Shown here: positions 1 through 5,299 of the stretch, piece after piece | Layout: each line of letters opens with the position of its first letter | Numbering within the stretch: position 1 is the first letter of the stretch | Source of the DNA: Pseudomonadota bacterium | GTDB taxonomy: Bacteria; Myxococcota; Myxococcia; Myxococcales; Anaeromyxobacteraceae | DNA length: 9,408 nucleotides | Assembly (NCBI GenBank): GCA_023419875.1 | Contig: JAEZXM010000014.1 | Location: 1 to 9,408, forward strand | Reading direction: 5' to 3' | Made by a program: the position numbers and the translations under genes | The notes under the pieces: model-generated | The model's database searches: none | Seen by the model: the letters and a program-made list of their open reading frames with translations, nothing else | Told to the model about the DNA's origin: nothing

Positions 1-904
1 GCTCCGAGTTGCGCCAGAACGGCTCCGGGAGCCCGGCGAGCTCGTAGGTGATCGCCGCGGGCACGTCGCTGGGGAGCGGCCGCGGCAGCGCCACGCGGCC
101 GAGCATCGGGAGGTCCACCTCCTCGAGCGACTTCGCCCGCCCCTCGGGCTCGGGGAGCATGACGATCGAGTCGCCCTGCCGGAACTCCAGCAGCCGGCCG
201 TCGTCCGCGATCCGGTACTCGCGCGGCATCGCGTCGCCGACCTCCAGCTCCGCCACCACCGAGACCTCCTGCTCCGCCCCGCCGCGCACCATCCGCTCGC
301 GGCGCACGAACGAGGCCTCCATCTGCTTCACCCGAACCTTGACGGTCTCGATCACCGGCCCACGGACGACGCCGCGCCGGGCGGCGGCGAGCCGCACCGG
401 GTCGGCCTGCTCGACCGGCACCGTGACCTCGAGGACGCGCTCGACCGGTTCCCGCCCCCCCGACTCGATCCGGACCGTGCAGCGGTCCTTCCCGCACGTG
501 CCGCGGAGGAGCCGGTCGCCGCCGTCGCCGCGCATGTCGCTCGTGAACGAGAGCAGCCGCCCGCCAGGACGCGCTTCGAAGACCCGCTCCTCCTCGGCCG
601 TCCGCTTCACGGGCCGGCCCTCGACCTTCACCTCGAGGACCATCTGCTCGCGCGAGACGATCACGTCCTTGCCGCCGCGGAGCTCGCGGGTGAGGTCCGT
701 CCGCGTCCAGCCCGCCTTCTTGCCGCCGAGGTACACGCCGAAGTACTCGGGCCCCGGCGGACGGCGGAGCGAGAGCACGTCCGGCGCGGCGGAGCCCGCC
801 GAGATCGTCGCCTGCGGCGGCGCCTTGACGTCCACCCGCGACCGCTGCTCGGGGCAGCCGGCCAGGAGAGCGGCGAGGGCGAGGGGCAGGGCGAGGTTCT
901 TCAT
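1..904 (-). CDS. Lipoprotein, probable transglutaminase-like protein N-terminal region (partial, runs off left edge)
   Basis: I read 301 codons from an ATG at 904 to the left edge with no stop, so the C-terminus lies outside the window. The protein begins with a short lipoprotein signal (MKNLALPLAL, then LLAGC with the lipidated Cys at residue 17), so it should be anchored in the envelope. Residues 54-66 (YFGVYLGGKKAGW) and a segment near 263-291 (VDLPMLGRVALPRPLP, then YELAGLP) resemble the region that precedes the catalytic core in transglutaminase-like proteins of delta-proteobacteria and myxobacteria. That match is from memory of the family; the Cys-His-Asp core itself is not in the window. 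Between these segments lies a charged, beta-rich region. An AGGAGT ribosome site lies 9 nt before the ATG, which settles the start. The gene is divergent from spmA, 109 bp away. Gene and lipoprotein calls are firm; the family is moderate. Confidence 0.82.
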   Translation of the reverse strand, partial: MKNLALPLALAALLAGCPEQRSRVDVKAPPQATISAGSAAPDVLSLRRPPGPEYFGVYLGGKKAGWTRTDLTRELRGGKDVIVSREQMVLEVKVEGRPVKRTAEEERVFEARPGGRLLSFTSDMRGDGGDRLLRGTCGKDRCTVRIESGGREPVERVLEVTVPVEQADPVRLAAARRGVVRGPVIETVKVRVKQMEASFVRRERMVRGGAEQEVSVVAELEVGDAMPREYRIADDGRLLEFRQGDSIVMLPEPEGRAKSLEEVDLPMLGRVALPRPLPSDVPAAITYELAGLPEPFWRNSE

Positions 905-1013
905 GGGGCGGTCACTCCTGGAGCGTGGTGCGCCGGAGAGGCGATCTCCATCCGGAACACCCAGCTTCTACCAAAAACTCGCGTCCGGGAAACGCCGGGC
1001 CAGAATCGCCCGC
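905..1013. other. Divergent intergenic region between the lipoprotein gene and spmA
   Basis: This 109-bp gap separates two divergent genes and should carry promoters for both. Its only A/T-rich patch is around 966-980 (CTTCTACCAAAAACTC on the plus strand). On the minus strand TAGAAG (970-965), with TTTCCC 16 nt upstream, is a weak sigma-70-like arrangement that would leave a leader of about 50 nt before the lipoprotein start. I see nothing better for spmA. A 5-bp dyad, GGAGA/TCTCC with a 5-nt loop, lies at 935-949. None of these is strong enough to call as a promoter or operator. Confidence 0.4.
914..919 (-). promoter_or_regulatory. Ribosome binding site of the lipoprotein gene
   Basis: On the minus strand the sequence AGGAGT ends 9 nt before the ATG at 904. 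It is a strong Shine-Dalgarno match and supports that start. Confidence 0.7.
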
Positions 1014-1604
1014 ATGGGCGCGATCCTCGCGATCCTCATGGCGGTCGCGGTCGTGATCGCGGGCGTGAACGGGCGGATCCCCCAGCTCACGAAGGCCGCG
1101 CTCGAGGCGGCAGGCAGCGCCTCCGCGTTCGCGCTCGGGCTCGTCGGCGCGCTCGCGCTCTGGACGGGGCTCATGAAGGTCGCCGAGGAGGCGGGCGCCG
1201 TCCGGTTCATCGCCCGGCTCGCGCGGCCGGTGCTGCGCCGGCTGTTTCCCGCGGTTCCCGCGGACCATCCCGCCCTGGGCAGCGTCGTCATGAACTTCGC
1301 CGCGAACGTCCTCGGACTCGGCAACGCCGCGACCCCGTTCGGCATGAAGGCCATGCAGGAGCTGGAGACGCTCAACCCGCGGCCGGGGACCGCCACCGAC
1401 GCTCAGGTGATGCTGGTCGCGCTCAACACCGCCTCGGTGCAGCTCGTGCCCGTGACGATGATCACCCTGCGCCTCCAGGCGGGATCCCGCGCGCCCGAGG
1501 AGATCCTCGTCCCGACGCTCCTCGCCTCCGCGTGCGGCGTCGTCGTGGCGGTGACCGTGGCCCGGCTGCTCCGGCGCGCCTCGCCCGCGCCGGCCGCAAG
1601 GTGA
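1014..1604 (+). CDS. spmA: SpmA-like membrane protein (nucleoside recognition/Gate domain)
   Basis: The product is a 196-residue integral membrane protein of the SpmA family. In Bacillus subtilis SpmA and SpmB are needed for proper dehydration of the spore core; the substrate of the family is not settled, and homologues occur in many bacteria that do not form endospores. Visible hallmarks are a hydrophobic N-terminal helix (about 3-18), a second one (about 36-55, ending LWTGLMKVAEEAG), the DHPALG stretch at 84-89, the Gate signature NFAANVLGLGNAATPFG at 94-110, and LNTASVQLVPVTM at 137-149 leading to a last helix near 165-186. Length and order match B. subtilis SpmA along the whole chain. I chose the ATG at 1014 because homology starts there. 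The frame stays open far upstream, but that part overlaps the divergent lipoprotein gene and has no SpmA-like content. No clear ribosome site precedes 1014. spmB follows 6 bp downstream. Confidence 0.93.
   Translation: MGAILAILMAVAVVIAGVNGRIPQLTKAALEAAGSASAFALGLVGALALWTGLMKVAEEAGAVRFIARLARPVLRRLFPAVPADHPALGSVVMNFAANVLGLGNAATPFGMKAMQELETLNPRPGTATDAQVMLVALNTASVQLVPVTMITLRLQAGSRAPEEILVPTLLASACGVVVAVTVARLLRRASPAPAAR
1598..1603 (+). promoter_or_regulatory. Ribosome binding site of spmB, overlapping the spmA stop
   Basis: AAGGTG lies 7 nt before the spmB ATG and overlaps the spmA TGA (1602-1604). This arrangement favours translation of spmB by ribosomes finishing spmA. Confidence 0.55.
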
Positions 1605-1610
1605 ACGCGT

Positions 1611-2147
1611 ATGGGCAACGCCTTCCAGCTCGCGAGCTCCTGGATCGTCGCCGTGCTCCTGGCCGGCATCCCGCTGCTCGCCTTCCTTCGCGGCGTGAAG
1701 GTGTACCCGGCCTTCCTCGAGGGCGCGAAGTCGGGGTTCGAGACGGCGGTCCGGATCATCCCGCCGCTCGTCGCCGTGTTCGTGATGCTGGCGATGCTCC
1801 GCGCCTCCGGCGCGATGGACGCCGCCGCCGCGGCGCTCGCCCCGGTGACCGACGCGCTCGGCATCCCCGCGAGCGTGCTGCCCCTCGCCCTCGTCCGACC
1901 GCTCTCCGGCGGCGCGGCGCAGGGGGTCGTCGCCGAGGTGCTCAAGACCGAGGGGCCGGACTCCTGGGCCGGGCGGCTCGCCTCGGTGATGGCCGGCTCG
2001 ACCGAGACGACCTTCTACGTGATCGCCGTGTACATGGGGGCCGCCGGGATCACCCGCCCGCGCCACGCGATCGCCGCGGGGCTGCTCGCGGATCTCGCGG
2101 GGTTCACGGCGGCGGTGCTGGTGTGCAGGCTCGTGTTCGGGGGGTGA
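1611..2147 (+). CDS. spmB: SpmB-like membrane protein (nucleoside recognition/Gate domain)
   Basis: This 178-residue membrane protein aligns end to end, from memory, with B. subtilis SpmB. Shared signatures are IPLLAFLRGVKVYPAFLEGAK at about 20-40, RIIPPLVAV at 48-56, RASGAMD at 64-70, the Gate-type motif LVRPLSGGAAQG at 94-105, GPDSW at 115-119, ASVMAGSTETTFYV at 124-137 and RHAIAAGL at 151-158. Four to five hydrophobic segments alternate with these conserved loops. It forms a two-gene unit with spmA (6-bp gap) and the two probably act together in the inner membrane, as known for the family; what they move or sense is unknown. The gene ends 3 bp from the convergent stop of the thioesterase gene, and no terminator is visible between them. 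The substrate should not be inferred from the Pfam name 'nucleoside recognition'. Confidence 0.94.
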   Translation: MGNAFQLASSWIVAVLLAGIPLLAFLRGVKVYPAFLEGAKSGFETAVRIIPPLVAVFVMLAMLRASGAMDAAAAALAPVTDALGIPASVLPLALVRPLSGGAAQGVVAEVLKTEGPDSWAGRLASVMAGSTETTFYVIAVYMGAAGITRPRHAIAAGLLADLAGFTAAVLVCRLVFGG

Positions 2148-2154
2148 CGGTCAC
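2144..2154. repeat. Short inverted repeat spanning both convergent stop codons
   Basis: GTGAC-G-GTCAC holds the TGA stop of spmB (2145-2147) and, on the other strand, the TGA stop of the thioesterase (2153-2151). The arms are only 5 bp with a 1-nt centre and no T-tract follows, so it is not a normal intrinsic terminator. It may simply follow from two facing TGA codons. Confidence 0.35.
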
Positions 2155-2903
2155 GGCCGCGGCGCCCACCGCGTGACGAGCCGCGCCAGCTCCTTCCCGT
2201 CCTCCTCGCGCACGATCGCGTGCGCGAACGTCCCACCTGGGTGAGCCGTGATCCGCGAGAGCACGGCGCTCCCGAGCAGGCACTCGGCAAGGTAGCTCAC
2301 CTCGAGCTCGGCGATCCGCTCGGCCTGCCAGGTCTCCTTGGGCACGGCCTCGATCGCCCACGCGAGGTAGCTGCCGTTGTTCACGTGCAGGTTCCGGTCG
2401 ATGTCCGCGTAGCGGACCTGGAACCGCTTCTCCGCATCCCAGCGCTCGAGGGCGGGCAGTTTCCCTCCGGTGAACGCGGTCGCGCGCGGCGCGCCCTCGA
2501 GCTGGAACCGCGCCGGGTCGAGGACCACCCCGGGCGGCCGGGGACGGCGGGTGGCGAGGTCGAGGACGAGCCACTGGCTGGTGGCGCGGGCGAGCTCGGT
2601 CCCGTCGGCGGCGCGGACGCGGAAGTCGCGGAGGGCGGCGAGGCGGTCGATGCCGGAGGGCCAGGTCTCGACCTCGACCTCGTCGTGCAACCGCGGCGGC
2701 ACGAGGAGCTCGACTCGCTGGCGGGCGAGGACCCAGGTGAGGCCGCGGGCCATGAGCGCGTCGAGCCCCACGCCGAGCGCGGTCGCGTGCCGTCCGGCGG
2801 CCTCGGCGAGGAAGTCGGTCAGCGCGGGCGCCGCGAGCAGGCCGAACGCGTCGAGCTCGAACGTGTGGACGGTGAAGCGGGCGCGCAGGGGGTGAACGGA
2901 CAA
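2151..2903 (-). CDS. Acyl-ACP thioesterase (FatA/FatB-like double hotdog)
   Basis: The 250-residue product matches the acyl-ACP thioesterase family (Pfam Acyl-ACP_TE), which hydrolyses acyl-ACP to free fatty acid and ACP in the cytoplasm. Two hotdog halves are visible. The first is about 5-135, with the long helix LTDFLAEAAGRHATALG near 28-44 and TWPSG at 80-84. The second is about 150-250. The catalytic region of plant FatA/FatB, D-x-N-x-H-V-N-N, is present at 169-176 (D169, N171, H173, N175, N176). The segment LAEC (205-208; E207, C208) lines up with the RREC stretch of the plant enzymes. The start is TTG at 2903: GGGAGT lies 8-9 nt upstream, the frame before it belongs to the preceding gene's end, and homology begins at once. 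It is the second gene of a minus-strand pair, 6 bp after the J-domain gene. Chain-length specificity cannot be read from sequence. It could also act on acyl-CoA. Confidence 0.88.
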   Translation of the reverse strand: MSVHPLRARFTVHTFELDAFGLLAAPALTDFLAEAAGRHATALGVGLDALMARGLTWVLARQRVELLVPPRLHDEVEVETWPSGIDRLAALRDFRVRAADGTELARATSQWLVLDLATRRPRPPGVVLDPARFQLEGAPRATAFTGGKLPALERWDAEKRFQVRYADIDRNLHVNNGSYLAWAIEAVPKETWQAERIAELEVSYLAECLLGSAVLSRITAHPGGTFAHAIVREEDGKELARLVTRWAPRP

Positions 2904-2909
2904 CCGGGT

Positions 2910-3707
2910 TCACTCCCGCCAGCGCGCGTTGTGCCGGGCGATGCGCGCGCGCAGCTCGTCGATCTCGCCCGCGTCGAGAAGGCCGTGGCCGACGAAGAAC
3001 TCGCCGATCCGCTTCTGGAGGCGGAGCTGGCGGCCGAGGACGGCGAGGAGCTGGAACGACGTGAGGTAGCCGAGGCGCACCGCGAACTCGCCGAAGGGGA
3101 CCGACTGCGCCGCCTGGAGGCGCCGCTCCTCGAGGATCCGGCCGACGTCCTCGGGGTCGAGGAACCCCCACTCGACGGCGATGCGGCCCACCTGCGGCCG
3201 CTGCCGGCGCTGCCAGGCGAGCGACTCGACGAAGAGCGTCCAGGGCACGCGCCCGGAGTAGTAGAGGTACTCCGCGAACCGGAGCTTCCGGCGCGGCATC
3301 TGCTCGGGGTGAACCGAGTAGCGCACGCGTCGTCCGGGGAAGTCGGCGGGCTCGGGCTCCCGCTTCGGCGCGGACGCGGGCTGGGCGCGCGCGGTCTCGG
3401 CCCTGGGGCGCGGAGGGCGGTGGTCGGGTCGCGGCGGCGGCGGGCGCCACACGCCGGCCGGGAGCGGGCCCCCCGCGAGCTGGGAGAGGACGCGGTAGGC
3501 CTCCGCGACGCGGCGGAACTCGAGCGAGAGATCGCTCTCGGAGCGGCCGACCGAGCGAGCACGATCGGGATGCGTCTCGAGCGCCCGCCGGCGATAGGTC
3601 GTCTTGAGGTCCTCGCGCCAGCCCTGGCCGTCCGCACGGAACCTCGGGCCGAACAGCCCCCGCCCCGCCGCCACCACGTCCTCGAGGCTGACCTGTAGCC
3701 CGTCCAC
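2910..3707 (-). CDS. J-domain protein with proline-rich linker and four C-terminal repeat units
   Basis: The product is 265 residues from a GTG at 3707. Residues 8-75 form a J domain, the part that stimulates DnaK ATPase, with the HPD tripeptide at 46-48 inside YRRRALETHPDRA and a closing helix EFRRVAEAYRVL (63-74). A Pro/Arg-rich linker spans about 85-125. There is no G/F region, zinc finger or DnaJ C-terminal domain, so it is not a general DnaJ. Residues 141-265 contain four similar units of about 30 residues, with glycines at 152, 181, 213 and 242 followed by hydrophobic-polar helices. They resemble the helical repeats of type II secretion ATPase N-terminal/MshEN domains. Similar J-proteins occur in Geobacter-like and myxobacterial genomes. 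GGAGGT lies 6 nt before the GTG; an in-frame ATG at 3725 is a weaker alternative adding six residues. The thioesterase gene follows after 6 bp. Client and function are unknown. Confidence 0.88.
   Translation of the reverse strand: MDGLQVSLEDVVAAGRGLFGPRFRADGQGWREDLKTTYRRRALETHPDRARSVGRSESDLSLEFRRVAEAYRVLSQLAGGPLPAGVWRPPPPRPDHRPPRPRAETARAQPASAPKREPEPADFPGRRVRYSVHPEQMPRRKLRFAEYLYYSGRVPWTLFVESLAWQRRQRPQVGRIAVEWGFLDPEDVGRILEERRLQAAQSVPFGEFAVRLGYLTSFQLLAVLGRQLRLQKRIGEFFVGHGLLDAGEIDELRARIARHNARWRE
2912..2917 (-). promoter_or_regulatory. Ribosome binding site supporting the TTG start of the thioesterase
   Basis: On the minus strand GGGAGT precedes the TTG at 2903 by 8 nt and shares its last base with the TGA stop of the J-domain gene (2912-2910). 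It is the main support for a TTG start and suggests translational coupling. Confidence 0.55.
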
Positions 3708-3824
3708 CCGCCGACCTCCCGCCATCGCCCGATACCGCTGGCCATAGCGAAGCCCGGCGGCAAGGCGGCGTCCACTTTTCGCCCGTGGCCCCGCGCGGGA
3801 GAACCCGGTAGTTCCTGTGGGCGC
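3708..3824. other. Divergent intergenic region between the J-domain gene and the unknown gene
   Basis: These 117 bp separate divergent transcription units and should hold both promoters. Slightly A/T-richer patches occur near 3729-3749 and 3773-3780 (CCACTTTTCG). I cannot find a -35/-10 pair with acceptable spacing on either strand. A perfect 10-bp palindrome, CCCGCGCGGG (3790-3799), is present, but such a sequence is expected by chance at this GC content. Confidence 0.35.
3714..3719 (-). promoter_or_regulatory. Ribosome binding site deciding the GTG start of the J-domain gene
   Basis: A perfect GGAGGT on the minus strand lies 6 nt before the GTG at 3707. It falls inside the coding sequence if the ATG at 3725 were used, and that ATG has no comparable site, so I prefer the GTG. 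Confidence 0.65.
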
Positions 3825-4262
3825 GTGGCCGAGGCCTCCCACATCTTCCTCTTCGCGCTCGAGGAGCTCCGGGCGCGCTTCGGCGCGGCGACGCCGGAGG
3901 GGGCCGACCCGCGCCACGACACGGCCGCGTTTCGCGCCTTCCGGGCGGCGCTCCTCGACGCCTACGCGCGAGCGGCCCGCGCGCCCTTGTCGCTTTCCAT
4001 GTGGTGGGAGGGCACGTACAACGGCTACGCGCTCGCGGTGGCGGCGACGCCGGAGGAAGCCCTGGGCGCGGTCCGGCTCGACGAGGTCTGCCCGGCGGAC
4101 GGCGAGCGGACGGGGCCGCCCCGGGCCGACGCGCGCCCGCTGGGGCGCGCCTGGCCCGGCGGCACCGAGCCGGCGCGGGACGAGGGCGGGTCGCTCTGGG
4201 AGGCGCCGCTCGGCGCGCCTGCGGGACACTTCGGCGCTCCGGGCATGCGGAGGATTCCATGA
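3825..4262 (+). CDS. Unrecognised 145-residue protein, translationally coupled to the quinone oxidoreductase
   Basis: I do not recognise this protein. It starts at GTG 3825; no strong ribosome site precedes it, so the start is less sure than the stop. The first 90 residues look like a folded soluble domain: an amphipathic helix (ASHIFLFALEELRARFG, 4-20), a second one (TAAFRAFRAALLDAYARAARA, 33-53), then an aromatic stretch LSMWWEGTYNGYALAVAAT (56-74). From about 92 to the end it is rich in Gly, Pro, Arg and acidic residues and is probably disordered. There is no signal peptide or membrane segment and only one Cys. Its stop overlaps the start of the downstream gene as ATGA (4259-4262), a strong sign that the frame is really translated and that the two are co-expressed. 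The alternative is that only the 5' part is conserved. Confidence 0.68.
   Translation: MAEASHIFLFALEELRARFGAATPEGADPRHDTAAFRAFRAALLDAYARAARAPLSLSMWWEGTYNGYALAVAATPEEALGAVRLDEVCPADGERTGPPRADARPLGRAWPGGTEPARDEGGSLWEAPLGAPAGHFGAPGMRRIP
4249..4254 (+). promoter_or_regulatory. Ribosome binding site of the quinone oxidoreductase gene
   Basis: GGAGGA lies 4-5 nt before the ATG at 4259, inside the 3' end of the preceding gene. It supports that ATG and the ATGA overlap. Confidence 0.65.
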
Positions 4263-5248
4263 AGGCGGTCGTCTTCGAGGGGAAGGGCGGGCCAGAGATC
4301 GTACGGGTGAAGGAGCTGCCCGATCCGGCGCCGTCGCGCGGCGAGGTGCTGGTGCGGGTGCGGGCCGCGGCGCTCAACCGTGCCGACCTCCTCCAGCGAC
4401 GCGGGCTCTATCCGCCGCCCGCCGGGCTCCGCGCCGACGTCCCCGGGCTCGAGCTCGCGGGCGAGGTGGCGGCCGTCGGCGAGGGGGTCAGCGCCTGGCG
4501 CACCGGGGATCGGGTGATGGCGATCGCCGTCGGAGAGGCGCAGGCCGAGCTGTGCCTCGTGCACGAGCGGATGCTCCTCCCGATCCCCGCGGGCCTCTCG
4601 TTCGCGGACGCCGCCGCCCTCCCCGAGGCCGGCATCACCGCGCACGACGCGCTCTTCACGCAGGGTGGAATGAGGCCCGGGATGACGGTCCTCGTGCACG
4701 CGGTCGGCTCCGGCGTCGCCACCATGGCCGTCCAGCTCGCCCGCGCCGCGGGCGCGGCGGCGATCGGCACCTCGCGCACCGCCGCGAAGCTGGAGCGCGC
4801 GCGGGCGCTCGGCATGGACCACGGGATCCTCGTGCAGGGCGAGCCGCCCCGCTTCGCGGAGGAGGTCCGGGCGCGGACCGGGGGCGAGGGGACCGCGCTC
4901 GTGCTCGAGCTCGTCGGCGCGCCCTACCTCGCCGAGGATCTCGCCGCGCTCGCGACCGGCGGGCGGGTGATCGTCGTCGGCACCATGGGCGGGGCGAAGG
5001 CGCAGGTGGACCTCGGGCACCTCCTCCGGTCGCGCGCGGTGGTCGTGGGCACCGTGCTCCGGCCGCGGCCGCTCGAGGAGAAGATCGCCGCCACCCGGGC
5101 ATTCGCCCGGGACGTCCTGCCGCTCGTCGCCGCCGGGAAGGTGCGGCCGGTCGTCGACGCGGTGCTCCCGCTCACCGCGGTCCGGGAGGCGCACGAGCGG
5201 ATGGAGCGGAACGAGACGTTCGGAAAGCTGGTCCTCGAGGTCGGGTGA
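4259..5248 (+). CDS. NAD(P)H quinone oxidoreductase, PIG3 family (zinc-free MDR)
   Basis: The 329-residue product belongs to the zinc-independent medium-chain dehydrogenase/reductase superfamily and matches the PIG3 subgroup (TIGR02824-like), cytoplasmic enzymes that reduce quinones with NAD(P)H. The N-terminal GroES-like domain (1-125) carries ALNRADLLQRRGLYPPPAG (38-56), the subgroup's most telling motif, then PGLELAGEVAAVG (62-74) and RTGDRVMA (81-88). The zinc ligands of alcohol dehydrogenases are absent. The Rossmann domain (about 126-270) has LPEAGITAHDALF (121-133) and the dinucleotide loop HAVGSGVATMAVQLA (147-161). The last glycine usual there (GIGT) is Ala154. TSRTAAKLE (171-179), at the end of the second strand, has Ser and Arg that could contact the NADPH 2'-phosphate. 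The C-terminus, ending HERMERNETFGKLVLEVG, is typical, and length is normal. The gene overlaps the unknown gene upstream by 4 bp. Substrate is unproven. Confidence 0.93.
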   Translation: MKAVVFEGKGGPEIVRVKELPDPAPSRGEVLVRVRAAALNRADLLQRRGLYPPPAGLRADVPGLELAGEVAAVGEGVSAWRTGDRVMAIAVGEAQAELCLVHERMLLPIPAGLSFADAAALPEAGITAHDALFTQGGMRPGMTVLVHAVGSGVATMAVQLARAAGAAAIGTSRTAAKLERARALGMDHGILVQGEPPRFAEEVRARTGGEGTALVLELVGAPYLAEDLAALATGGRVIVVGTMGGAKAQVDLGHLLRSRAVVVGTVLRPRPLEEKIAATRAFARDVLPLVAAGKVRPVVDAVLPLTAVREAHERMERNETFGKLVLEVG

Positions 5249-5299
5249 TCGGGGGACCTCGGACTTGCCGGCGGCGAGTGACGGGACCATGCTCTCACG

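Noticed and set aside
935..949. Dyad GGAGA/TCTCC in the divergent gap as an operator or terminator
   Set aside because: The arms are only 5 bp with no T-tract, and nothing ties it to a known regulator.
48..1013. Plus-strand open frame joined upstream to spmA, which would make a 518-residue protein
   Set aside because: This part is antisense to the lipoprotein gene, is rich in Arg and Ser with no recognisable domain, and SpmA homology begins exactly at 1014.
912..2066. Minus-strand frame of 384 codons opposite spmA/spmB
   Set aside because: Its composition (Arg, Gly, Glu, His) is that of an antisense shadow in GC-rich DNA, and the sense strand holds two clear family matches.
2220..3698. Plus-strand frame of 492 codons antisense to the thioesterase and J-protein
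   Set aside because: It is a shadow: low-complexity Glu/Arg/Leu composition, and both sense genes carry catalytic motifs.
3723..3725. ATG at 3725 as start of the J-domain gene
   Set aside because: It lacks a ribosome site, whereas the GTG at 3707 has a perfect GGAGGT 6 nt upstream; it remains a possible alternative adding six residues.
3790..3799. Perfect palindrome CCCGCGCGGG as an operator
   Set aside because: A 10-bp G/C palindrome is expected by chance in such DNA, and no second copy or flanking site supports it.
2104..4377. Minus-strand frame of 757 codons across the thioesterase, J-protein and beyond
   Set aside because: It is an Arg/Pro/Ala-rich out-of-frame reading of two well-supported genes and has no domain of its own.
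5249..5299. Terminator or promoter between the oxidoreductase and esterase
   Set aside because: There is no stable hairpin with a T-run and no -35/-10 pair at acceptable spacing, so read-through cannot be excluded.
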